From Prosthecobacter sp. (lineage in GTDB: Bacteria > Verrucomicrobiota > Verrucomicrobiia > Verrucomicrobiales > Verrucomicrobiaceae), in contig NZ_JAGRPF010000078.1 of the NCBI RefSeq assembly GCF_020439865.1, forward strand, positions 1 through 53,770: 53,770 nt of DNA, read 5' to 3'. The translations under genes were made by a program, and so were the position numbers. This document shows positions 1 through 7,257 of this stretch, piece after piece (the stretch's first letter is position 1; each line of letters opens with the position of its first letter). Below the pieces are notes generated by a model. It was not told the DNA's origin. It was given only the letters and a program-made list of their open reading frames with translations, and did no database searches.

Positions 1-212
1 CCTTCGTTGCCGCCATTTCCACCGACGGCGGCAAAACCTTTCCGCAGCGCAAGCTGATCGAGAGTGATCCCGACGGCCTCTACCACTACACCGCCATTCA
101 TTTTGTCGGCGATGCCATGCTCATCGGCTACTGCGCTGGTGACAGCAAGGTCGGTGCTCTCAACCGCCTGCGCATCCGCCGCATCACCCTCGACTGGCTT
201 CGCCAGAAATAG
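1..212 (+). CDS. Sialidase/BNR-repeat protein, C-terminal fragment
   Basis: Only the last 69 residues are in the window; the reading frame enters at base 3 and stops with TAG at 210-212. The visible part starts with an Asp-box-type turn (STDGGKTF), followed by two beta-strand-like stretches ending in a basic segment. Asp boxes mark blades of sialidase-type beta-propellers, so the protein is probably an exported or periplasmic sialidase-like hydrolase. Catalytic residues lie outside the window, so substrate cannot be inferred. The aldolase gene follows after only 5 bases, placing this gene in the same transcript as the large operon. A second, full-length sialidase-like protein lies at 11187-12266. 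Confidence 0.7.
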   Translation, partial: FVAAISTDGGKTFPQRKLIESDPDGLYHYTAIHFVGDAMLIGYCAGDSKVGALNRLRIRRITLDWLRQK

Positions 213-217
213 TCATC

Positions 218-1033
218 ATGAGAAAGTCCAAAGTCCTCGCCAAACTCCGCTCCGGTCAGGTCGCCCGCATTTGCTGCTGTGGTTCACCGATCGCCTTTTT
301 TCCGGCCATCGCCGCCCATTTCAAATACGACGGCATCTGGCTCGATGCCGAACACCGTATTTGGGATCCGCGTGAGGCGGAGACGATGCTCGGCCGTCAT
401 CATGCTGCTGACATCGACTGCATCTGGCGTCCACCGACCAAAGAGAAGAACTCGCTTTACCGGTTGCTTGAAGATGGCGCCGCCGGTCTCATGATACCTC
501 ACGTCGGAACCGCCGATGAAGCGCGTGCGCTCGTCAACGCGATCAAATTTCCGCCGCTCGGTGACCGCGGATTTTGCGGCGGCGGCCGCGATGCGGACTA
601 CTGGATCGGCAAGCCCGCCGATTACACCGACGCTGCAAATCGCGAGACCTGCCTCGTCGTGCAGATCGAGACACCTGCCGCGCTCGCCAATGCCGAAGCC
701 ATCGCCGCCGTTCCGGGAGTGGATGTTCTCTTCATCGGCCCAGGAGATATGTCCCTGCGGCTCGGCTGCACCCCGGCGGTCAATGATCCCGTAATGCTCG
801 ATTTGCAGAAGCAAGTCGCCGCCGCGTGTCGGAAGCACGGCAAGGCATGGGGCCGTCCTGTTGGTTCTGCAGCCGATGCCAAAACCATCATTGATCTCGG
901 TGCGCAGTTTGTCGTCCACGGCAGCGAGTTCGGAGCCGTCCATGCCCACTTCACTGCCTGTGCGGCCGACTTCGATTCGATCTTGAGTGACACCGCTTCG
1001 ACACCTGCCATACCTGAGGGCAAGACTTACTGA
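218..1033 (+). CDS. HpcH/HpaI family class II pyruvate aldolase
   Basis: This 271-residue protein belongs to the HpcH/HpaI (2-keto-3-deoxy-glucarate / 4-hydroxy-2-oxoheptanedioate) aldolase family, which splits 2-keto-3-deoxy acids into pyruvate plus an aldehyde using a divalent metal. The expected residues are present: His46 in the DAEHR motif, the catalytic Arg71 (IWRPP), the metal ligands Glu151 (QIET) and Asp177 (GPGD), and the PPLGDRG loop near 112-118. Length matches the family. The ATG at 218 lies 5 bases after the previous stop. In this operon it would deliver pyruvate from a sugar-acid-like intermediate; the actual substrate is unknown. A paralogue with the same residues lies at 23656-24465. 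Confidence 0.9.
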   Translation: MRKSKVLAKLRSGQVARICCCGSPIAFFPAIAAHFKYDGIWLDAEHRIWDPREAETMLGRHHAADIDCIWRPPTKEKNSLYRLLEDGAAGLMIPHVGTADEARALVNAIKFPPLGDRGFCGGGRDADYWIGKPADYTDAANRETCLVVQIETPAALANAEAIAAVPGVDVLFIGPGDMSLRLGCTPAVNDPVMLDLQKQVAAACRKHGKAWGRPVGSAADAKTIIDLGAQFVVHGSEFGAVHAHFTACAADFDSILSDTASTPAIPEGKTY

Positions 1034-1040
1034 TCCGCTC

Positions 1041-1883
1041 ATGAATCACCGCTTCTTCATTTGCCTCCTCCTCTTGAGTTTCATCAACGTTACGCAGGCG
1101 CAACAGCCTCCGGACTGGCTTGAACCCTTTCCGCCGCACAAGATCGCGGGCAATCTCTACTACGTCGGCTCTAAAGACCTCGCCTCTTATCTCATCACCA
1201 CACCCGAGGGACACATCCTCATCAACAGCAGCCTCGAGGAATCCGTTCTGCTGATTCGTTCCAGCATTGAAAAGCTCGGGTTCAAATTCTCCGACGTGAA
1301 GATCCTGCTCATCAGCCACGCGCATTCGGACCACTGTGCTGGCAGCGCGGAGATCATGAAACAAACCAAAGCGCAGTACTTCGTCATGGCAGAGGATGCC
1401 GATGCCGTGGAAAACGGTGGCGCAGTCAAATCGCGTCTGAAAGCCAGCTATCTCAAGTTCCCGCCCGCAAAAGTGGATCGCCGCCTCAAGGACGGCGAGG
1501 GGGTCACACTCGGTGGTTCCACGGTGGTCGCGCATCTCACGCCCGGCCACACGCCCGGATGCACCACATGGACCATGAAAGTGGACGGCCTCAACGCGGT
1601 CATCATTGGCAGCCCGAATGTGAACCCCGGCTACATCCTCGTGAACAACAAGGATTGCCCGACGATCGCCGCCGACTACGAGAAGACCTTTCGCGTCCTG
1701 AAGTCGCTTCCCGTGGACCTCTTCCTCGGTGCCCACGGCGGCTATTACGACATGAATGCCAAGCACGCGCGACTGGGAACCGCAGACAAGAATCCATTCA
1801 TCGACCCCAAAGGCTACGCTCGCTACGTCGCCAATCGCGAACAAGCCTTCCTCGCCGAACTGGCCAAACAGCAGGCCAAATAA
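1041..1883 (+). CDS. Subclass B3-like metallo-beta-lactamase-fold hydrolase, exported
   Basis: The 280-residue product starts at ATG 1041, chosen because a typical signal peptide (about residues 1-20, ending TQA) follows at once; a longer in-frame extension from 987 would overlap the aldolase. The zinc motif HxHxDH is intact (His93, His95, Asp97, His98), with a further His170 in TPGHTPGC and a His in GAHGGYY near 237. The GHTPGCTTW block and the late AHG motif are typical of subclass B3 metallo-beta-lactamases. The enzyme is probably periplasmic. Position inside a catabolic operon, rather than beside a regulator, suggests either a housekeeping or pathway hydrolase (lactone, amide or ester) or a native beta-lactamase; sequence alone cannot decide. 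Confidence 0.85.
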   Translation: MNHRFFICLLLLSFINVTQAQQPPDWLEPFPPHKIAGNLYYVGSKDLASYLITTPEGHILINSSLEESVLLIRSSIEKLGFKFSDVKILLISHAHSDHCAGSAEIMKQTKAQYFVMAEDADAVENGGAVKSRLKASYLKFPPAKVDRRLKDGEGVTLGGSTVVAHLTPGHTPGCTTWTMKVDGLNAVIIGSPNVNPGYILVNNKDCPTIAADYEKTFRVLKSLPVDLFLGAHGGYYDMNAKHARLGTADKNPFIDPKGYARYVANREQAFLAELAKQQAK

Positions 1884-1891
1884 CCCTGCGT

Positions 1892-2836
1892 ATGACCACC
1901 ACCGACCTCCTCCCGCATCTGCAGGCCGCCGGTTTGACGGCGGGCGAGGTGCGTGTGACGCCGCTTACTGGTGGAGTGTCGAGCGACATCGTGTGCGTCG
2001 AATCATCCAAGGGTTCCATCGTCGTCAAAACCGCCTTGGAGAAGCTTCGTGTCAAAGACGACTGGTTCGCCGACGTGTCACGCAATCGCGTCGAGCGGAT
2101 GTATTTCGAATACGCCGCGCCCATCATCCCGCATTCGGTGCCGCGCATCCTCGGCGGTGGAGACGGTTGGTTTGCCATGGAACATCTCGGCGAGATGACC
2201 AATTGGAAAACGGCACTGCTTTCCGGCGAGGTCAATCAAGAGACCGCGAGGCTCGCTGGCGAAGTCCTGGGCAAACTCCACGCCGCGTCGTGGCTGGATG
2301 ATCGGGCGAGGATCGAGTTCGACACGTTGCCCAATTTCCACGCCCTGCGCATCGAGCCCTACCTGCTCACCACCGCCAGTCGGGTTCCGGAGGTTGGTGA
2401 GATCCTGCAGACCGAAGCCGCACGGCTTGCAGAGACGAAGCTTGCGCTCGTGCATGGTGATTACAGTCCGAAGAACCTTCTCGTCGCTCCGCAGCGGCTA
2501 GTTGTTCTCGATGCCGAATGCGGATGGTTCGGCGATCCGGCTTTCGACACCGCCTTTCTGCTCACCCACTTGCATCTGAAGGCGCTGCTGCATGCCCGAG
2601 TCGCAGAACTCATTACCGCTTTTTGGACTGCTTACGCCGCCGCCTGCGGTCAAAACCTCGAACAGCGCACCGTGAAGCTTCTCCTCTGTCTCCTGCTGGC
2701 CCGCGTGCATGGCAAGTCGCCCGTCGAATATCTTTCTGAAGAACAGCGTGCGTTCGTCACGCGCTTCGTTCTCGCTCGCCTACTCGATCCACCTTCTTTT
2801 CTCGCCGCATTGGCCGCTGACTGGACTCACGCATGA
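1892..2836 (+). CDS. Aminoglycoside phosphotransferase (APH)-fold small-molecule kinase
   Basis: The 314-residue protein starts at ATG 1892, 8 bases after the preceding stop. It shows the APH/choline-kinase fold signature: a candidate ATP-binding Lys46 in IVVKTA, the Brenner motif HGDYSPKN (Asp190, Asn195) and the metal-binding Asp207 in LDAE, followed by GDPAFD. Such kinases phosphorylate hydroxyls of sugars, amino sugars, methylthioribose, homoserine or antibiotics. Here, tucked between a hydrolase and an enolase-like gene in a degradative operon, a sugar or sugar-derivative kinase is the most economical idea, not resistance. Its stop overlaps the next start (ATGA), implying translational coupling. 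Confidence 0.8.
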   Translation: MTTTDLLPHLQAAGLTAGEVRVTPLTGGVSSDIVCVESSKGSIVVKTALEKLRVKDDWFADVSRNRVERMYFEYAAPIIPHSVPRILGGGDGWFAMEHLGEMTNWKTALLSGEVNQETARLAGEVLGKLHAASWLDDRARIEFDTLPNFHALRIEPYLLTTASRVPEVGEILQTEAARLAETKLALVHGDYSPKNLLVAPQRLVVLDAECGWFGDPAFDTAFLLTHLHLKALLHARVAELITAFWTAYAAACGQNLEQRTVKLLLCLLLARVHGKSPVEYLSEEQRAFVTRFVLARLLDPPSFLAALAADWTHA

Positions 2837-4125
2837 AAATCACCTCACTAGATGCCCTGCAAATCTTCGACAGTCGCGGCAATCCGACCGTGGAGGTGAT
2901 TGCGACGCTTGAAGATGGCACCACGGGGCACGGTCTCGTACCTTCCGGCGCTTCCACCGGGCATCACGAGGCGTTGGAACTTCGTGATGGTGATAAGAGC
3001 CGCTTCAACGGCAAATCCGTCTTCAAAGCTCTCTCCCATGTGACAGGCGAAATCGCCAGCGAGGTGATTGGTCGCGATGTGTTCGATCAGACCGGTCTCG
3101 ATGCTGCCTTGATCGCCCTCGATGGCACACCGGGCAAATCACGGCTCGGTGCCAATGCGATTCTCGGCACCAGCATGGCCGTTGCGCAGGCGGCGGCCAA
3201 CGCGAAGCGCCTGCCTCTCTTTGAATCGCTCGGCCAAGGCGAAGGGACCTTACTGCCGTTGCCTGAGATTCAGATTTTTGGCGGCGGCAAACACGCGCAG
3301 GGTCGCATCGACATCCAGGATTTCATGATCATGGCCCTCACGGCCAAGTCGTATGATGAAACGCTCGAAGTCACCTCGAACGTCTTTCACGCCGCCGCCG
3401 AGATCATGCGAAAGCGCGGCCTGCTCGCGGGTGTGGCCGATGAGGGTGGTTACTGGCCCATGTTTGATCGAAATGAGGATGTCTTCGACGCCTTGATCGC
3501 CTCCATCGAACTCGCTGGCTACACGCCCGGACGTGAAGTGGGCATCTCACTCGACATCGCCGCCACGGACCTTTTTCACGACGGCCACTATACCCTTGGT
3601 TTGGAAAAGAGGCGGTTCAATTCGGAGCAGTTCGCGGCGCTCATGATCGGCTGGGTGGAAAAGTATCCCATCGTCTCGATCGAGGATCCGATGGCCGAAG
3701 ACGACTGGGACGGCTGGAAGAGCGTGCGGCAGGCCATTGGTCATCGCTGCCAGCTCATCGGCGACGATCATTTCACCACCAACATCACCCGCATCGAACG
3801 CGGCATCGCCGCGAACACAGCGAACGCTGTCCTTATCAAGCTCAATCAGATTGGCACGGTCACCGAAACGATCGCCGCGATTCGTCGTACGCAGAAGGCT
3901 GGCTGGCTGCCCGTCGTCTCCGCCCGCTCCGGCGAAACGGAGGACTCCTTCATCGCCCATCTCGCCGTCGCCACCAATGCCGGACAGCTCAAAGTGGGCT
4001 CCTTCAGCCGCAGCGAACGCATGGCGAAGTGGAACGAGGTGCTGCGCATCCAGCGCCAGCTCGGCAACCGCGCGCGGTTCATCGGCGCAGGCATTTTTTC
4101 CAACTCAGGGATTCAGCTTTCATGA
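2833..4125 (+). CDS. Enolase-family protein with altered active site
   Basis: At 430 residues this is full-length for enolase and aligns along its whole length by eye. Retained relative to yeast enolase: the SGAST loop (39-43), His154 (His159), Glu204 (Glu211), the metal ligands Asp241, Glu284 and Asp311, Lys336 (Lys345, in KLNQIGT) and Lys387 (Lys396). Changed: the catalytic Glu168 equivalent is Asp163 (IQDFMI instead of QEFMI), the His373 equivalent is Ala364 (VSARSGETED), and the usual NGG before His154 is GGG. The metal site and the Lys base are therefore kept, but two substrate-handling residues are lost. It is probably not the glycolytic enzyme; a related dehydration or epimerisation on a pathway acid is inferred. 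It overlaps both neighbours by ATGA. Confidence 0.88.
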   Translation: MKITSLDALQIFDSRGNPTVEVIATLEDGTTGHGLVPSGASTGHHEALELRDGDKSRFNGKSVFKALSHVTGEIASEVIGRDVFDQTGLDAALIALDGTPGKSRLGANAILGTSMAVAQAAANAKRLPLFESLGQGEGTLLPLPEIQIFGGGKHAQGRIDIQDFMIMALTAKSYDETLEVTSNVFHAAAEIMRKRGLLAGVADEGGYWPMFDRNEDVFDALIASIELAGYTPGREVGISLDIAATDLFHDGHYTLGLEKRRFNSEQFAALMIGWVEKYPIVSIEDPMAEDDWDGWKSVRQAIGHRCQLIGDDHFTTNITRIERGIAANTANAVLIKLNQIGTVTETIAAIRRTQKAGWLPVVSARSGETEDSFIAHLAVATNAGQLKVGSFSRSERMAKWNEVLRIQRQLGNRARFIGAGIFSNSGIQLS

Positions 4126-4949
4126 AAGGGCGTTCCCAGATCGGCCTCGGCTGCGTGACCTTCGGTCGTGAGATCGGCGAGTCGGCATCCTTTGCGCTGC
4201 TCGATCATGCGCTGGCGCAGGGTGTGCGGCACTTCGACACGGCGGCGGCTTATGGACAAGGGGCATCGGAGACGATTGTGGGCAGGTGGCTCGCTTCGCG
4301 GAAACCTGAAGGAGTCACCGTCGCGACGAAGGTTTTGCCGCCGTATGACCGGATCGACATCCGTGGCAGCCTGCAAAGACTCAGTGTGGAGCAAATCGAC
4401 CTGCTCTATCTGCATCAGTGGCATGAAACTGCGCTTCAAGCCGGCACCGCACTCGATGAACTTGTGCGCTCCGGCCAAGTGAAGGCGCTCGGGGTCTGCA
4501 ACGTCACCTTGGATCAACTCAAAGCCGCCGGCCCGCGCTACAGCTTTGTGCAGAACAATCACAACCTCGCCGTGAGCGACGTGAGTGAGGCGATGCGTGA
4601 CTACTGTGCGGCCAATGACATTGACATCGTCACCTACAGCCCGCTCGGTGCTGGGTTTCTCACGAGCAAGCATCAAGACGGCGTGAAGGCGGGCTCCCGC
4701 TTCGATCTCGTCCCCGGCCATCAGGATGTCTATTTCCACGAGTCGGCTTATCGACGACTTGCGAAGCTGGAAGCTGTCGCCGGGCGCACCGGACACTCGC
4801 AGGCTCATCTCGCGCTCGCATGGGCGCTGCATCAGACCGGCATTGCCACCGTGCTCGTTGGCGGAAGGACTCCAGCTCATCTCGACCAAGCATTCGACGC
4901 CCTTGCCTTCAATGATCCGGCCCTCTTCGCCGAACTCACGCAATCATGA
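4122..4949 (+). CDS. Aldo/keto reductase
   Basis: The 275-residue product starts at ATG 4122, overlapping the enolase stop (ATGA); an upstream in-frame extension would run deep into the enolase gene and is rejected. The AKR catalytic tetrad is complete: Asp39 and Tyr44 (HFDTAAAYG), Lys70 (VATKV) and His98 (LYLHQW). The C-terminal NADP-binding region (near 145-160 YSPLG and 245-260 VLVGGRTP) is also recognisable. It is a cytoplasmic NAD(P)H-dependent carbonyl reductase or sugar dehydrogenase. In this operon it could reduce the aldehyde released by the HpaI aldolase or oxidise a free sugar. Length is slightly below the usual 280-330. Confidence 0.9.
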   Translation: MKGRSQIGLGCVTFGREIGESASFALLDHALAQGVRHFDTAAAYGQGASETIVGRWLASRKPEGVTVATKVLPPYDRIDIRGSLQRLSVEQIDLLYLHQWHETALQAGTALDELVRSGQVKALGVCNVTLDQLKAAGPRYSFVQNNHNLAVSDVSEAMRDYCAANDIDIVTYSPLGAGFLTSKHQDGVKAGSRFDLVPGHQDVYFHESAYRRLAKLEAVAGRTGHSQAHLALAWALHQTGIATVLVGGRTPAHLDQAFDALAFNDPALFAELTQS

Positions 4950-5683
4950 ACATCCAGCCCGAACAATTGCTCGCTGACTATGAGCGCGATGGCGTCGTGC
5001 GCCTTCGTCAATTCTTGAGCGCCGAGGAAGTCGCCGCTGTGCGTGCCGAGCTGAATCGCTACATCCACGACGATCTCGCCAGCAAGCCGTTGAACGCCCG
5101 CACGCTCGAAAAGGATGAGAAGACCGTGCGCAATCTCTGGCGCTTGGAAGAGCATAACGACTTCTTCCGCGCTCTGGGTGAACGAGCGGACATCAAGGCC
5201 CTCATCGCCCCGCTCGTTCACGGCGAGCCCGTTTTGGTCGGCGTCGAGACGTTCAACAAGCCCGCCCGCATCGGCTCCGGCGTGCCGTATCATCAAGACA
5301 ACGCTTACTTCTGCCAGACGCCGCCGGACATGCTCACCGTCTGGATCGCCATCGACGCCGTCACCGAAGCGAACGGCCCCGTTTTCTTCGTCAAAGGCTC
5401 ACACAAAGGCGGAATGCTCCCGACACGTCCCAGCGGTGTGCGCGGCAACAGCATCGGCATGACCGAGACGCCTGACGTGCCGCTCAGCGATCAATTCTGC
5501 GGGCTGCTGGAGCCGGGGGATGCCACCATCCATCAGTGCGAGACCGTTCATCACTCGGCACCGAATACAACGGATCACTCGCGGCTCGGGCTGCTGCTCG
5601 TTTATCGTGGCAGCCACACTCAGACCGATCCGGCACTCAGAGCCGCCTACACGGCCGCCGTCTCTGCCACGCCACCCGCATGA
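4946..5683 (+). CDS. Phytanoyl-CoA dioxygenase (PhyH)-family oxygenase
   Basis: The 245-residue protein has the iron-binding facial triad of Fe(II)/2-oxoglutarate oxygenases of the PhyH family: His116 and Asp118 in YHQDN, and the distal His202 in the HHSAPN block, followed by Arg213 as probable 2-oxoglutarate ligand. The region GPVFFVKGSH near 144-153 is also typical. Family members hydroxylate lipids, amino acids, ectoine or small natural products. It overlaps both neighbouring genes by 4 bases. Its presence suggests that the operon substrate needs an oxidative step such as removal of an alkyl group, but that is inference. Confidence 0.87.
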   Translation: MNIQPEQLLADYERDGVVRLRQFLSAEEVAAVRAELNRYIHDDLASKPLNARTLEKDEKTVRNLWRLEEHNDFFRALGERADIKALIAPLVHGEPVLVGVETFNKPARIGSGVPYHQDNAYFCQTPPDMLTVWIAIDAVTEANGPVFFVKGSHKGGMLPTRPSGVRGNSIGMTETPDVPLSDQFCGLLEPGDATIHQCETVHHSAPNTTDHSRLGLLLVYRGSHTQTDPALRAAYTAAVSATPPA

Positions 5684-7254
5684 AAACGTTTTTTGCAGCT
5701 CTGATTCTGTTCGCGGGCGTGTCCGGTCAGGCCGCCGAGCGGACGATTCTCATGGTGGATGATCACGAGATTCTGTATCGCGCCGGGACGCGGCGTGTGC
5801 TGGAGATTCCGGTTCGCCATGCGAAGAATCCGCTGATCACCGAGGACAAGCCGTGGGAGCTTGCCATCGGTTGGACGAGTGTGCACCGCGACAAGGCGAC
5901 GGGACGCTATCAACTTTGGTATCAGGCATATGCCGGACCGCGTGCAGAACTGAAAACGCACGAATGCGTGGTCTGCTACGCGGAGTCGGCTGACGGCATC
6001 GCCTTTACCAAGCCGGATCTCGGGTTGTTTGAGTTCAACGGGGAGAAGCAGACGAACATCGTGCTGATCGGCAGCGGTGCGTATGGACATCGCTACTGCA
6101 ACAGCGTGATTGTCGATGCTCAGGAAAAGGATGCTTCCAGGCGATACAAGATGCTCTATTATGACTGGGCCACGCAACCGGATGGTGAGGTGTGGGCGGG
6201 GCTGCACATCGCGTTTTCGCCGGATGGTGTTCATTGGACGAAGCACCCCGAGGCACCGCTCTACCGCACCTCGTTTGGCGGGAAGAAGGTTCAGCCGCCG
6301 TTTGCGGGTGAGAATCCATATCAGGAAACGAAGCTCGCGGATGGTCGGGTGAAACGGCAGATGATCGTGCCCATGAGCATGTCCGATGCGGCTGATCCGG
6401 TTTATGATCCGAAGCGAAAAATCTGGGCAGTCTATGGCAAGATGTGGATTCAGGGTCCCGAGGGCGGTCTCGCCTGGAAACACGGCATGGGCCGCGTGGA
6501 GAGCAGGGACCTGCTGCACTGGAGCAAGCCGCAGCTCGTCTGTGCACCGGATGATCGCGATGGCGCGCTCGAGTTTCACACCTCGCCGGTGTTTTATCAC
6601 GGTGAGCGCTTCTTCAGCCTGAGCCAGATTCTCAATCGAGCGGGCGGAGGTACGATGGACATCGAACTCATGCTCAGTCGCGACGGATTCGAATGGGAGC
6701 GCCCCTTCCGTGACCACTACTTCATCGCGCGCAGCGAGGGGGACACCTTCGACAGCGGCACGATCCTGACGAACTCGAATTTCATCATCGAAGGCGGCGA
6801 GATGCGTTTCTACTACGGCGCCTACGGCAGCGGGGCCATTGGCGGCGGATCGAACATCACCAGCGACACCCAGAAGAGCGGCGTGGGTCTGGTGACGCTG
6901 CCGCTGAATCGCTTCGCAGGCATCCGAACCGAGCCTGAAGCGCCTACGGCGAAGATCAAAAATCCGCCGGACATCGGGCAGATCACCTTCAAGGCGCTGG
7001 ACCTCCAAGGGCGCACGGAACTCTACGTGAATGCCAATGCGTCTGGCGGTGCGGTGTGTGCCGAGATTCTCGACGAGGATGGTTATCGAGTGCCCGGTTT
7101 CGACAAGGTGAGTTGCGTGCCTTTGAACAAGAAGGACGCCACGCGTTATCGGTTTTCCTGGAAGGAGAAGAAACTCGCCGAACTCCCGCCGGGACCACAC
7201 CACATTCGCCTGCATCTGCAATCGTCCACGGTCTATGCCATCACGCTGCGCTGA
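5680..7254 (+). CDS. Exported GH32/GH43-like beta-propeller protein (paralogue A)
   Basis: Start ATG 5680 overlaps the PhyH stop and gives a clean signal peptide (residues 1-19, ending GQAA); mature protein about 505 residues. Repeated strand-turn patterns such as CYAESADGI, FSPDGVHW, SRDLLHW and SRDGFEW are typical of the five-bladed propeller of the GH32/GH43/GH117 superfamily as found in many planctomycetes and verrucomicrobia. Residues from about 420 form a separate beta-sandwich-like domain (LYVNANASGG, EILDEDGYRVPGF) also seen in the three paralogues downstream. It probably acts on a glycan in the periplasm or outside the cell. Catalytic acids cannot be assigned with confidence by eye. 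Confidence 0.75.
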   Translation: MKTFFAALILFAGVSGQAAERTILMVDDHEILYRAGTRRVLEIPVRHAKNPLITEDKPWELAIGWTSVHRDKATGRYQLWYQAYAGPRAELKTHECVVCYAESADGIAFTKPDLGLFEFNGEKQTNIVLIGSGAYGHRYCNSVIVDAQEKDASRRYKMLYYDWATQPDGEVWAGLHIAFSPDGVHWTKHPEAPLYRTSFGGKKVQPPFAGENPYQETKLADGRVKRQMIVPMSMSDAADPVYDPKRKIWAVYGKMWIQGPEGGLAWKHGMGRVESRDLLHWSKPQLVCAPDDRDGALEFHTSPVFYHGERFFSLSQILNRAGGGTMDIELMLSRDGFEWERPFRDHYFIARSEGDTFDSGTILTNSNFIIEGGEMRFYYGAYGSGAIGGGSNITSDTQKSGVGLVTLPLNRFAGIRTEPEAPTAKIKNPPDIGQITFKALDLQGRTELYVNANASGGAVCAEILDEDGYRVPGFDKVSCVPLNKKDATRYRFSWKEKKLAELPPGPHHIRLHLQSSTVYAITLR

Positions 7255-7257
7255 GTC

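Noticed and set aside
1892..2836. Aminoglycoside resistance gene
   Set aside because: APH-fold motifs are shared by many metabolic kinases, and the operon context is degradative.
2833..4125. Naming the enolase-like gene eno
   Set aside because: Two catalytic positions are substituted and the gene is in a catabolic operon, so the glycolytic name could mislead.
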